Assembly (NCBI GenBank): GCA_022749755.1
Contig: CM040450.1
Location: forward strand, 13,662,913-13,726,912
Reading direction: 5' to 3'
Source: Azadirachta indica
Taxonomy: Eukaryota; Streptophyta; Magnoliopsida; Sapindales; Meliaceae
DNA length: 64,000 nt
Shown here piece after piece: positions 52,301-64,000 of the stretch. Both the position numbers and the translations under genes were made by a program. The notes under the pieces are model-generated. The model saw only the letters and a list, made by a program, of their open reading frames with translations. It did no database searches and was not told the DNA's origin. Position 1 is the first letter of the stretch. Each line of letters begins with the position of its first letter.

Positions 52301-54058
52301 CTCCCAGGTGTCTGGGGTAGCTTCTGGAACATCACTTATCTCGATCTCTGAATCAACAATATGTATCCTCCAAGTTCCATGTTTGACTTTTGTCTATCTT
52401 CCTTACAAAACTTTTCCATAGGATTAAAATTTCTAGTCAGAGTTTAAAGCTTGATATGACTGAACCTTGAGTTGATCAAGGAGAAAATACTAATTGAATG
52501 TATTTTTGCATGAAAACTCTACAAAAGGGATGCAAATGTTTGTAGAAAACATCTTGTGGTTACAAAATCAAAATTGAAAAGTTCAGGAGTGATCCGAGAT
52601 CTGAATATCATTTGTTCTTCTCATATTATGTTTTTGTTTTCCCCTGGCTGGGCATAGAATCTGTAGTCCTAAAATTTTATCCAATTGTGTAGATTTAAAA
52701 TTTTATAGTTCTGAGCTATATGATATTTGTTGTATTTTATATGGTATTTCTCATTAAGCCTTACATTTCTTTGTGATTGTTTCTGAAATATCCTTAAGTG
52801 AGATGCATCTTGCCAATCTATTTTACATGCTCATGATAATAAATTCTCAATGATGATGTTTTGCAGAATTTGTCTTCAAAGGATCAATCGAGGCTTTTTG
52901 AGCCAATTAAAGAGCTAGATATCTTGTTAACTCAGGTTGTTATCATTAGTTTGATGAATTGCTTTAAGTTAGTCACTATTTTTCTTCGTATTTTAGTTGA
53001 ATTGCTTAACGCATGTTTAGTTATTTCTAGATCGCTGCAGGGGTGTCTTTGGATATCATGCCTGGACTGAATGATCCAGCAAACTTTTCTTTACCTCAGC
53101 AGGTTTATTAAGTATATTGAAAGCATATGTTCCTGATAATTCCAACACATTATTTAATTTATTTCTAAGGTCGCTTCTCCTTCAGCCGTTGAACAGATGC
53201 CTTTTCCCTGGGTCTGCGGCTTATAACACTTTTAGGTCTTGTACAAATCCTCACTGCTTTGAGCTTGACAATATTAGGTAAGATATAATTATGTCAGTAC
53301 ACTGTCACTTTGAAAATTAAATATATACTGACAATGCCATCCACTGGGTTCCAGATTTCTAGGAACATCAGGTCAGAACATAGACGACCTTCAGAAATAT
53401 TCAGAGGCAAATGATCAGCTTGAATTTATGGAAAGAATATTAAGGTGGCGGCATCTCGCACCAACTGCACCTAATACTCTCGGTAAAAATGATAGTTTGC
53501 GATTTCTTTTTCTTTTGTAATTTGTCTGGTCGTTTGTGTTTAATCTTTACTGCTATTGTTTCTTCAGGATGTTACCCATTCACAGATAGGGATCCTTTCC
53601 TGATTGAGAGTTGTCCTCATGTTTACTTTGTTGGTAATCAGCATAAATTTGAAACTCGTTTGCTAAAGGGTACTGTCTCATGTACTTGTAACCCACTGAC
53701 TGAAATATATATTGCTTTTAAAGCAGAATATTTTTTTTTTTCTCTTATTGTACTACATTTCTAATAAGTTGTAATGGTAACATATGTGTAGGATCAGAAG
53801 GGCAGTTGGTAAGAATGATTTCTATTCCTAAATTCAGCGAGACTGGAGTTGCTGTAGTGGTAAGCTTTCATATATTACCAAGGATCTGGCGGTTGACAGG
53901 AAATTGTTTAAAATATACTGTTTTCTCTTCTTTCCCCCCTCTTTTTGGACATGTATTCACCTTTTGCTGGTTCAATTTGTAATTTTCCTCATTCATAGGT
54001 TAACTTGAGAAATCTCGAGTGCCACACTCTCAGTTTTGGGACTCGACTGGACTCATAA
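49346..54058 (+). CDS. POLD2: DNA polymerase delta small (regulatory) subunit
   Basis: POLD2 links the catalytic subunit of polymerase delta to POLD3 for lagging-strand synthesis and repair in the nucleus. Fourteen exons: 49346-49405, 49544-49673, 50305-50411, 50523-50649, 51129-51236, 51830-51945, 52027-52110, 52867-52935, 53031-53102, 53186-53277, 53355-53482, 53568-53669, 53792-53859, 53999-54058. All junctions keep frame and give 440 residues, normal for the plant protein. Recognisable segments include [13 protein letters not shown] (OB fold), the calcineurin-like region with [30 protein letters not shown] and [11 protein letters not shown]. The end reads [14 protein letters not shown]. 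The start [10 protein letters not shown] is the first ATG after the E2F-like site. Intron 7 (52111-52866) is the longest of the second half. Confidence 0.96.
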
Positions 54059-55035
54059 TGGCTCATCAGCGTCCACCCCAATGAACATTTCCTGTTGAAA
54101 AGTTGTATTTTGAGGTGGGAGAATTTTGGCATGCAAATCAGCAGCATACCCAGGTGCGCAACAGGAATGTGAAGCAGCAAATTGGGGCAAACCCTAACAT
54201 TTGACTGTAGAATTTTGAACCTACGAGATATATGGTTTGTGCATTTTCCAATCTAATCTTATATAGGCACATTCTTAGGTGTATTCCTCCCGGTATAACA
54301 GAGGTTAACATTTAACATGGGAATTTCTTAGAAATGTTGGTCCTTTAAGAGTGTTTGAAACTGTGGTTTCTATGTTTAAACTTAAAAAGCGTTGATGATT
54401 TGCAGGTAGAAATATTAACATGATATTCCATTGTTGCCTTGTAAGTTCTCAGTAATTTCCTTCAGTACACAGCAATCTGCATTAGTTGAATGGACAGCTA
54501 AGTTACATTGATCATGGGGGGGCCTGTGGCTGCTTTGGAAAAATTGCTTGGTCACAAGATTAACTTGGGGAAAGTGCTTTTGACTGTCTTCTTCGCACCC
54601 AAAAAAAAAAAATAATTGGAAGTGCCTTTGATTGTCAAGTGTAATCCATTTTGTTAATTATCCAACATTGCCCAGTTGGACAACACTCACTTTTCCATCC
54701 AAAGTGCTTATAAAAAAAGCTGCTTTATTTTTTAACATCAACAAGATCCCACTTTTCTGCTAACACAAACTGCCAATTTCTCTGCTACCTGCAGCCAAAC
54801 AACACTCGCCAATTATTCCCTTTCACTCACTCACATGCAGCCGTAACTTGCAACCCCAACGGCTATATTTACAAAATCTCATGATTTAAATTATTCCATT
54901 TTTTCTAACGGTCCAATTTCTTACAATAATTCTTTCACAACCCAACAAAAATGGCGCTTTCCCATATAAATTTCTCCTACAGACATCTCTTCCTTCTCCC
55001 TCTTCACCCCGATCTCTCTTTCTCTCTTCTCCTCC
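54059..55035. other. POLD2 3' region and upstream of unknown gene
   Basis: POLD2 3' UTR is followed by non-coding DNA with a poly-A tract near 54600. The last 250 bases, which contain CT-rich TCTCTTCCTTCTCCC-like sequence and a CCCATATAAATT box near 54961, look like the promoter and leader of the next gene. Confidence 0.55.
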
Positions 55036-55869
55036 ATGGATTCTGCAAATTCTCCAAATGCTCCGACTTCTACTGCAACAGTTCAACACGTCACCAAGAA
55101 ATCCTCCGATGAGCTGCTCAGGAAATTTGCTGAAGTAGGCGATGCGAACGAGGAAGGTAAGAAGGAGGTAAGGCTTGTGAAAAGGCGAAAACGGAGCAGC
55201 AGCAGAAGAATAGCAACAAGAAGAGAAGGTGAGTACTGTGAGAGTCCATCGAATAATAATGGAAGCATAGTGGAGAGAAAATGGCTCCTTCCTCCGGCGG
55301 CCACGAGGCGGTCGGCGTTGCTCCGGCAACTGGGGATTGGGCGGTCACAGCTTAGAGCTAGAGATGTCAGAAATAGATCACTGTTTGGCACCATTGAGAA
55401 GGTCAGATTTTAGGCATGATGAGCCCTTTCCTTTTCAGTGGGTACTAATTGTTCAATTTGAAAACTTTCTTGTGTAGTACATAAATTTAAGGATTTAAAT
55501 TTTTATTTATAATAATACGTTTCAGTCTCTACATTTTTATATTTTAACAAATAATGTACGGTTTTCTTTATTTATATAAAATAAGTTCTTAAATCTTATT
55601 AAAATAGTAATTATAAACTCCTACAAATCACTAAGGTGTTATTAGCATTTTTCTTAAAAAAGGGACTTATTTGATATAAAAAAATAAATTATGTCCTTAA
55701 AAATTTAAGAGAATGATAATATAAGAATTCTCTATTAATAATCTATTTATTAATTAATTGTTCTTCGGGGTTTGTGCAGACTTGGCGAAAAACTGTAGAA
55801 GGAGCTTCTAGAGTTTTCATGGAGAAGCATTGTAATCGACATAAGCGTTTGATAAACGATGTCGTTTAG
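55036..55869 (+). CDS. Unrecognised small basic plant protein
   Basis: Two exons, 55036-55401 and 55780-55869, join across a GT-AG intron to 151 residues. I do not recognise the family. The N-terminus is Ser/Thr-rich, then comes KSSDELLRKFAEVGD, a strongly basic patch (VRLVKRRKRSSSRRIATRRE, a likely nuclear-localisation signal), a motif WLLPPAATRRSALLRQLGIG, and a C-terminal part TWRKTVEGASRVFMEKH. Support for a real gene: a TATA-like box and CT-rich leader upstream, an ATG in CCATGG context, GC-richer coding sequence than flanks, and a strong acceptor (TTTGTGCAG) that replaces the weak read-through end. Position beside POLD2 suggests an orthologue of the small hypothetical gene next to POLD2 in Arabidopsis; this is inference. 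Confidence 0.7.
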
Positions 55870-56247
55870 CTCATAGCTGTTTTGTTTTAGGATTCTTTTC
55901 GGTTTCGGTTTAAAATATGATTATACTTTGTATATTTATTGGCATTAAATTAATTTTGTATTTTACTTAGATTTATGATTGTAACATTGTTTGTTTGCGT
56001 ATGTTCAAGTAATAAAATAAAATAAATAAATCAAAGTCAATTCTTTCTAGTTCTTCAATGCACAATGTCATTAGAGGATCATGAGATAGCTATAAGAACA
56101 TTAGAGCAATAATATTTAAATAATAGTGAATGGTGAAAAAGATTTGGACAAAATAGTCTTACTATATGATTATGCAAGTAAGTTATGTGATCAATTAGTG
56201 ATTGTGATAAGACTATTTAAATTTCAAACTAAGATTTGGAGTGCGAT

Positions 56248-56703
56248 AAATTTCCTTCCATATGTAAGGGTAAATCGTGCAAATATCCGAATGGTATCAT
56301 ATATAAATTTATTAAAATTTCTGCAAGATTTTCAATGTAATATTAATAGTTATACATGAAATACTCAAACTAAAATTTTCTTTCATAGAGGAAGTTAACT
56401 ATTAATTTAAATTTGTTTCAGAATATTGTGACAAGAATTTTTATCGAGAATAAACAAAAACATGGTTAAATTTCCTTTCACATGTGAGGATAAATTACGA
56501 AAATATCCGGATGGTATTATATACAAATTTATTAAAATTCCTGCAAGAACTTCAATGCAATATTGATAGTTGTATATAAAATATTCAAAAAAAATATTTC
56601 GAACTAAGATTTTCTCTTGTGGACGAAGTTAACTATTAATTTAAATTTACTTCAGAATATCATGACAAGAACTTTTATTGAAAATAAACAAAAACATAGC
56701 TAG
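56248..56703. repeat. Diverged tandem duplication, about 220-base unit
   Basis: Copies at 56248-56467 and 56468-56703 share, in order, AAATTTCCTT, AAATATCCG.ATGGTAT, TTATTAAAATT.CTGCAAGA, GAAGTTAACTATTAATTTAA, TTCAGAATAT and AATAAACAAAAACAT. Divergence shows the duplication is old. Nothing coding spans it. Confidence 0.8.
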
Positions 56704-57288
56704 ATTTTTGAAATTTGCTTCATATTCTTATGCAAACAACTTTAACGGAAAAAAAAAAAAATTGAAAATTTTATAAAAATTAGAGTTAAGACATAAAATT
56801 AAGGGTATCATCCAAGTCATCGCTAAGGTGGTAAAAATTCTTGTTTCAATTGAGAGAGTAAGGGTTCTAAGTCTAAAGTATGTGACTTTTATACTACTTG
56901 TAAGTATGAACTCTGTCCATCTAATATTTTGTGAGAGTAAACGTCTCAGCAATTGTGTATAAGTTGATAGTAAAATTATTATAAAAAAAAAAGTTTACAA
57001 ACAAAAACTGATAAGCAAGTAATTCCAACTTCCAACTTCCAACTTCATGAAAAGCCAGCACAACACCACCCCAAGCTTTTGGAAGTGCTTTTGGAAGAAG
57101 CCACAACACGCGGACACACACACACACACACACAAAATAAGCACTTGTCCAATTGAAAGTGACTCAACCTCCACAAATCAGAAAATGTATGCTTGATGAA
57201 TAATTTTGGTAAGTAGGGACATATTAGCCAGCTAGCTTGGAGATGCTGGCACCTCTATCTTTATTGCAACTGTAAAATATAACATTAC

Positions 57289-57327
57289 ATCATCATCATC
57301 ATCATCATCATCATCATTATCATTATC
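57289..57327. repeat. (ATC)n microsatellite
   Basis: About nine perfect ATC units are followed by ATT/ATC variants; non-coding context. Confidence 0.85.
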
Positions 57328-59113
57328 AGATCACACTGAACTGAGTTATAAATTTTATTGGTAAAACAAGAAAAATTAAAATGCAGTTGATACAACTTGT
57401 GACACTAAAAGACAGTTTTTCACATGTCACATGTCACATGTTTTATAAAGCACTTTTAGTTTTGGAAAGAAAACTACATTCTTCTACCACCTTATTGTTG
57501 TAATTTTTGTTATCGATTTATTAACAAAGTCCCCAATTTTTTGTATTTTTTAAATAAAGACATAGTTAAGTTTATTTATATCAAATTTATTCTAGTTGCT
57601 ATTGAGATGGATGACTATATTACTTTTATATATGTTATCAAATTTTAACTTACCTATTATATATATATATATATATATATAAGAGTGTGTAATTCTATAA
57701 TAAAGGACATTCAATTGTTTCAAATGGGATTAGAGACATTTGAGATAATTAAGATAAAATACGGTACAGTTATATTTATTTTTTTTTCTAAAGTTTATGT
57801 AAAATCCTAATATATATTTAAAGAAAACATAATTGAACTAAACAAAGTTGATTTGATCTAGAAAATGAAAAAAATATATATTTATTTAATAAAAAAATTA
57901 ATAAACTACCAATACAAAAATATTTCAAGTGTTGTTCTATTTCAAAAATATCAAAAAAAATTAATTTTTGATCCCGTAATTCTTGAAAGCAAAGGACTCA
58001 AGTTGAACCAATCGATTCAAACCAATCTGGTTCAATTTTGCCTATCCACCCTTAGAACTAGGTGGCAAAAACTCTCTCTCTCAATAAAAATATCTCAATA
58101 GGCCTTAAAACAAATGTTGGCATTTAAAAGAAAAGGTAATAAAGACTTATTTGATATAAGTAAATAAAATTACATGTTAATTATGAAAACACAAAAAATT
58201 AGGGACTCAAATGTTATTATTTTAACCGTAATTGCTAAAAGGCATAACTAAGGCCACCCACTAAATCAAAGAAGCATACTCTTTGTTGGATTGCAAGAGT
58301 AGGAAACACTCTGCTTTCTGGTTGTTGTATTGTGTTTTGGAATTGTGTGAATTTTGTTTCCTAGTTTATCATTTTTACACCCATCTTCTTTCCATATCTC
58401 TGACTCTTTCTTTTTTGTTTCTTTCTACCATTTTCTCTACATCAATTTGACTTTCTTCCATTTTTTATAATCAAAATTCGTCTTCCTTTTAAAAAAAAAT
58501 ATATATAACACACATATGATATGAAATGTATGAAATATGTGTATGACCTATTTATATCTTTTTGATATTTTTATATTAAACTGAAAAAAATTAATCAAAG
58601 TAAATTGATTATTTTTTTTATTATTATGATATTTTTCAAATATTTTAGAAGTTTCCCAGTTGTGACTCAGGCGGCACAAAAATTAAACAAGGTCCCAATC
58701 CCATAACTCTTGGGTCATCTCCTCTCAAAATTAATGGCACTATAGTAAATCCCATTACTCCCCAAAACCATTAATTTATTTATTAATGGGTTAAATATTA
58801 AGTCCTTCAGATATTACATTTTCATAAATAATGATAACTTTATCTATTTATAACAAATAGGTTCCTATTTCTGTCCCATGTTAAATTGACTAAAACACCG
58901 TTAATCATTTCAATGGGTGGTTTGGACCTATTTATTATAAATAAAAACTATTTCTGTGAATGTGTTAAAAATTAGGGACCTTGGTGTTAATATCCCATTA
59001 ATTAATAATTTCGTTTTTCTTTTTCTTATTATTTATTCACACGCATTTGCCAACTTTTCAGTTTCTTCTCTTCCCAGTTTCAGCACTCTCTCTTCTCCTT
59101 CCTTCTCCTTCCT

Positions 59114-59117
<4 letters not shown>

Positions 59118-59162
<45 letters not shown>
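59118..59162. repeat. (TC)n tract in PP2C leader
   Basis: About 22 TC units (GAGA-type on the minus strand) lie about 650 bases before the PP2C start, within CT-rich DNA that is probably promoter or 5' UTR. Such tracts can bind plant BPC/GAGA-binding factors; that role is inference. Confidence 0.8.
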
Positions 59163-59166
<4 letters not shown>

Positions 59167-59811
59167 CCACAAATTGACCACTTTCTCTCGCTAGCTCCTT
59201 AAAAAAGTTTCTGAAAAAACACTTCTGTTTTCTCTTCTGCCTTCCTTCTTCAACCATTTGCTTTTTTACTTCCTCTATTTCTGAACTAAAGAAGTCTCAG
59301 ATTTTCCTACTGACACACTCTCTCCTCTCTCTCCACTGTGATCCATCAATTTCTTCTCATTTCTTGTCTTTTTCTTGACCTTTTCCTCAATCAGAATCAT
59401 CTGCTTTATCAATCTTGAACTCAACAATGATTAAAATCTGCAAGTTCTAGAAAAAAAAAAAAAATCTTCAATTTCTTCCTCGGTCTACTTTTCAGCACTC
59501 TGATCCATCACACTAAAAATTTTACATTCTGTACATCAATCTCTCTCTAAACTACTTGCTAGACTTTGATCTGGTCTTTCACTTATTCATTCTGACATTT
59601 TCTGATAAAAACTTCACTCTTTTTCCTCTACTTCTGTTTTAAATTTTCAATCTTCTGGTTTGAAGTTCAGGATTTTTACTCTTTTAGTCTGCTTTCTTGC
59701 TAAATTTTTGTATTTGTTTCGTTTTTCTCACTTGAAAACCAAAACCCATCTGAGAAACTTACGAATCAGTTAATTTAACCAAAAGGGTATAGTTACAAAG
59801 GGAAATGAGGG

Positions 59812-62407
59812 ATGTTTTCTTGGTTGGCAAGGATTGCAATGGCGTGTTGGAGACCAGTCAGTCGATATGCCCGTATGAGCAAGGATAATTACAACGACAT
59901 TGACATTAGTGATTCTGATTCTTCACTTCAGGATTCACTTCTCTGGTGTAAAGACCTTGAGAAACATTCTTATGGAGATTTCTCTTTCGCTGTAGTCCAA
60001 GCTAATGAGGCTATAGAAGATCACAGCCAGGTTGAAACTGGACGTGATGCTATTTTTGTTGGTATTTATGACGGCCATGGAGGCCCTGAAGCTTCCCGGT
60101 TTATCTGTGATCATCTCTTTCGGCATTTTATGAGTTAGTGTCTCTTCTTTTTGGTTATGGTAGCATTCTTTTTATTGGATGTTTTCTTAGGATTTTTATT
60201 ACTTATGTTTTGGCCTTTTGTGTTGTGGTTACTGCTTGGTGAATTACTGGTTTAATACAAATTTGATGATAGGTGAAGTTATCTTATGTGTGGTTTTCTT
60301 TGGCTTGATGCTTGGTTTATACTGGACAAATTTTCTGATGTCATGCAAAATTTGTTTTCATTTGGAGGTCGTATCTTTTGTGAATGGAAATTGAGTATTA
60401 TATTTTTTGCGTTCATTGCTAATTGTTAATTTAGGGTGTGTTGCTGGAATTTATAGGTATCAATATACAAAGCAGCTAAACTTTGATTTGGAAATTGTTT
60501 GTTTGTTTCCGACCCAAGTTTCAAATTTATTTTTAAGCCGCGTTGTCTGGTTTCTGGATCCTGTTTTCGTTTCTTCATCTCTATTGGAGAAATGAAACAT
60601 ATTCTCGCAAGTGTAACGGAAAAAAGGTGTTTTGATTATTAAATTTAGTTTTTCATTTCATGAAGGACCTAATTGGAGAAATGAAAAAGTAATTTTCTGT
60701 ATTGAAGTCTTAATTGTGTGTTGTGATAGTCTAAGAGCAAGACCAACTCCTGGAAAATGAATGATTTCATGCTTGACACAATCCATCAGACACTTCCACA
60801 AAGAGGATCATTTTCTTCTTAATAGAGATAAATTTGCATTTGCATCACGCTATTAATTGAACACTCGAGGTAGCATAAATGGTCTGTGGGAATCACCAAC
60901 TAGTTTGTTCATTGTTGACTTTCTAGTGATTGCTTTAGTGACATATCTTGAATATTATATTATTCTACAGGGTTTGCTCGAGAAAATGGAACCATTTCTG
61001 AAGATATTCTTAGAAGTGCTTTTTCAGCGACTGAAGATGGATTTCTTACTCTTGTACGTAGGACATGTGGAATAAAACCATTAATTGCGGCAATTGGGTC
61101 CTGTTGCCTGGCCGGAGTTATCTGGAGAGGGACATTATATGTTGCTAATGTGGGTGATTCTCGAGCAGTGATTGGTTCTTTAAGTAAATCGGATAAAATA
61201 GTGGCTGAGCAGTTGACTAGGGATCATAATGCAAGTGTGGAAGAGGTTAGACAAGAACTCAGGTCCTTGCATCCAGATGATTCACACATTGTAGTTATGA
61301 AGCAGGGCGTGTGGCGTATCAAAGGCCTCATTCAGGTTTACTTCTCTTTTATATGATGTTACTGCAATTTTCAATTTTCATGTTATGGTGCCCATACTTA
61401 TCATTGCACACATGGACCAACATTTTGGCATAAATTGATAATTCCAGACTCTGGAAAGTTTAGTTGGCTATTTTCACTCATTGACATGAAAATTTTTTTT
61501 CACAGCATAACATGTTTGTGTTAACTATTATGGCCCTCATCACCCTCTTTATTTCTCTCTAAATGAGTGCGTGTGTTTGAATTTGGTTGTAGAAGTTTTA
61601 GACTTGTGCTTTATTTTGTAAGAGAGATGTTTAATTTTATAAGTTAGTCTTAATGGATTTAGAGATTATGGCTAGGAACTCTGAAGGCTTTTACTTTACT
61701 TTTTACTTCTATATGGCAATTGACTCTTTTTTGAAATCTGAGTTGTATGCTTGCCACATCACTTGATTCATGGTGAATGATTGATTACATTTGCCTTCCT
61801 TTCTTTATCTACTTGCATTTGCATTGGTTTTAGGTATCCAGATCTATTGGTGATGCATACTTGAAAAGACCGGAATTTTCTCTTGATCCTTCATTTCCAC
61901 GATTCCACCTCTCTGAGCCAATACGTCGACCTGTGCTAACAGCGGAACCATCCATATGCACGAGAGTGTTGCAACCCAATGACAAATTTGTCATTTTTGC
62001 GTCTGATGGACTGTGGGAACACTTGACAAATCAAGAGGCAGTTGAGATCGTCTATAATAACCCTCGAGCTGTATGTGTCTTTCTTTAAATGCATCTGGTT
62101 TGTGTTTCATTTCTTATCTTTGTGGCACTGATTATTTTCGATGTTTGTTTTCCTTAAACATCAGGGAGCCGCCAGAAGACTTCTTAAAACAGCTTTAAAT
62201 GTGGCAGCAAAGAAAAGACAGTTGCACTATGATGACCTTAAGAAGGTCGAAAAGGGAGTTAGACGGTTCTTCCATGATGATATTACTGTGGTCGTGATCT
62301 TTATAGACAATGAGTTGTCAGGGCAGAAGATCTCTGTACCGGAGCTGTCAGTTCGAGGATTCATCGACACTGTTGGACCTTCAAATTTTCACATTCTACA
62401 AAACTGA
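59812..62407 (+). CDS. Protein phosphatase 2C, probable clade D
   Basis: Four exons (59812-60133, 60971-61335, 61834-62070, 62165-62407) join to 388 residues. This is a metal-dependent Ser/Thr phosphatase. PP2C motifs in order: [12 protein letters not shown] (metal-binding Asp/Gly), [20 protein letters not shown] followed by [43 protein letters not shown], and [13 protein letters not shown]. The N-terminus [19 protein letters not shown] is characteristic of clade D, whose members have a membrane-associating N-terminal segment and include regulators of plasma-membrane H+-ATPases. All metal-binding aspartates expected in the motifs are present, so it should be active. Introns are GT-AG. The gene converges with the actin gene. 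Confidence 0.93.
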
Positions 62408-63266
62408 TGCCAATTGTATTGGGTCATTAAAGTTTCTATGTCCATTTGATGCTTTTGCAACACTCAGAATGATGTTTCTTTTCAGTGTTTCTTTATCCTC
62501 AATCTCAACCAATCTACTGGTCTTCAACCCAAGAAATATGATCCTGATTGACTTATTATTTTGGCATGTACCCTCTGGAGATCATGCTTACAAGGAAGTT
62601 AAGGAAAGGTTTTCCTTAGATTTTCTGGTTCCAATTTGGGTCTATACACACTCAAAAGTTGTGTATTTATTCACTTCTTATCAGTAATAAACTTGCACTT
62701 GATTCAACAGTTACATTGTCCTATATTTTGTTATGATTTTGAAAGCTTTAAAGCTCGAAGACAATTCATGAAAGAGCCCAAAGCACACGTTGAGATTATG
62801 CAGTTACGTTCTCATGCTAGTTGGTCTGATCAGTAGAACTTGTTGAATTTCGTTCGCATCAGGAATATAGCTTCTATTCATTAAATACTTAAGATAATAT
62901 TTCTGGAAATTTCTTAAACAGTCTATGTTCACCAAGAAGAGATTTAAAGTTTCTGGAAAATTCTCAATCATTATGGAAGAAAGGAATACAATTATTGGTA
63001 ATAAATTATACGAAATCTTGAAAAAATTATCGAGAAAAAGAATATTTAATTCATCCCAAACCAAATCAGTAACAAGTACATAAACTCTTCCTACTACCAA
63101 AATAATAATGTAAAGAATTGAATTCCCCCCATACTCATTGTCCAGACATCAAAAGACAAAGGCACAAAAAGAAACAAGAGCGAAAAAATGGGCAAGAAAG
63201 GAGAAAAAAAGAAGCTTGGCACAACTGTTTGGTATATTTTTCCTTGTTGCATTTCTCTTTCCGCGA
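62408..63266. other. Convergent 3' spacer PP2C / actin
   Basis: The region holds the 3' UTRs of PP2C and actin. ORFs at 62310-62687 and 62804-63100 overlap UTR sequence and show no recognisable protein features. Confidence 0.6.
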
Positions 63267-64000
63267 TTAGAAGCATTTTCTGTGGACAATTGATGGTCCG
63301 GATTCATCATATTCTGCCTTTGCAATCCACATCTGCACGCAAAAAATGAGAGAAGATTCGTAGTCAAGTTTAAGATAAAGAACTTAGAAGCATATTGCCT
63401 AAATAACACTACATTTGCAGAATAATGCATACCCTAACTTTGACAAAATTGTAAATTTACCATCAGTTGCATTAGATCGTTTTATGTAAAATGCAGTTAC
63501 ATCCATGTCTATTGCTAACAACTACTGCAATATTATGGGAAGTCATTGAGCTAGAAGTGATTCAAATTTCATTTTTCTGTATGCAACCAGAAAATATGTA
63601 AATATAGATGTAATACCTGCTGGAAGGTGCTGAGGGAAGCCAAAATGGAACCTCCGATCCAGACACTATACTTCCTCTCTGGTGGTGCTACCACCTTGAT
63701 CTTCATGCTACTTGGAGCCAATGCTGTGATCTCCTTGCTCATTCTATCAGCAATGCCTGGGAACATAGTCGAGCCACCACTGAGGACAATGTTGCCGTAG
63801 AGATCCTTCCTGATATCAACATCACACTTCATGATGGAGTTGTACGTGGTTTCGTGAATGCCAGCAGATTCCATCCCAATCATGGATGGTTGGAAGAGGA
63901 CTTCTGGACATCGGAATCGTTCAGCCCCAATGGTGATAACCTGTCCATCAGGTAACTCGTAGCTCTTCTCCACAGCTGAGCTGGTCTTTGCTGTCTCTAG
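63267..64000 (-). CDS. Actin, last two exons (5' partial)
   Basis: Two exons are visible on the minus strand, >64000-63617 and 63332-63267. They encode the C-terminal 149 residues of actin, the filament-forming ATPase of the cytoskeleton. Conserved segments are [52 protein letters not shown] and [20 protein letters not shown], with the universal end [12 protein letters not shown]. The frame is open to the window edge, so the start and the nucleotide-binding N-terminal half are missing. The junction before [11 protein letters not shown] is a GT-AG intron at the position used in plant actin genes. Conservation is near complete and no lesion is seen. Which isoform this is cannot be decided. Confidence 0.96.

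Larger units (their letters stand above)
55870..59811. other. Spacer before PP2C
   Basis: This AT-rich, gene-free region contains a roughly 220-base tandem duplication (56248-56703), a (CA)n run at 57113-57135, an (ATC)n run at 57289-57327, an (AT)n run at 57659-57681 and, from about 59040, a CT-rich leader of the PP2C gene with a long (TC)n tract. Many upstream ATGs make the true leader uncertain. Confidence 0.6.

Noticed and set aside
55083..55394. Minus-strand ORFs of 103-147 codons over the small basic gene
   Set aside because: They are antisense shadows; the plus-strand frame has a promoter-like upstream region and a good splice site leading to a sensible C-terminus.

Overview
The window is nuclear DNA of a flowering plant, most likely a rosid eudicot. 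Introns are AT-rich with GT-AG borders, intergenic DNA is strongly AT-rich, and all recognisable proteins are plant types (PIE1, plastid enoyl-ACP reductase, fibrillin, VQ, FAD2, clade D PP2C). I cannot name the species. I assigned twelve protein-coding genes; two, at the window edges, are partial. Exon borders were set by hand from splice consensus, reading-frame continuity and family conservation. Every joined model keeps frame and ends in one stop.

Left block (1-20.4 kb): the 3' three quarters of PIE1 (+, SWR1-type chromatin remodeller), NSE4 (+, SMC5/6 kleisin), plastid enoyl-ACP reductase MOD1/ENR (-, 12 coding exons, one apparent GC-AG intron), a KH plus triple-CCCH RNA-binding protein of the KHZ type (+), and a tandem pair of group 4 LEA genes (-) with CACGTG/ACGTGGC elements upstream. 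ENR and KHZ are head to head; an inverted-repeat element lies between them.

Middle block (20.4-37.5 kb): about 7 kb of gene-free AT-rich DNA holding a probable Mutator-like MITE, then FAD2 (+), whose uninterrupted ORF follows a likely 3.2 kb leader intron, then gene-free DNA with an orphan ACGT-rich island.

Right block (37.5-64 kb): a VQ-motif gene (+), a plastid fibrillin of probable FBN7/PAP13 type (-), the DNA polymerase delta small subunit POLD2 (+, 14 exons, E2F-like site beside the start), a short basic two-exon gene I do not recognise (+), a clade D PP2C (+), and the last two exons of an actin gene (-). Two copies of one small fold-back MITE family lie in the spacers.

The genes do not form one pathway. 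From remembered Arabidopsis locus numbers, the order matches ancient conserved blocks: KHZ-LEA4-FAD2 corresponds to two Arabidopsis segments, each keeping a different part, and VQ-fibrillin-POLD2-actin matches a chromosome 2 segment. I found no CRISPR array, tRNA, rRNA or undescribed multi-gene system. The most useful observations are the synteny, the MITEs, the GC-AG intron, the FAD2 leader intron and the unrecognised gene.
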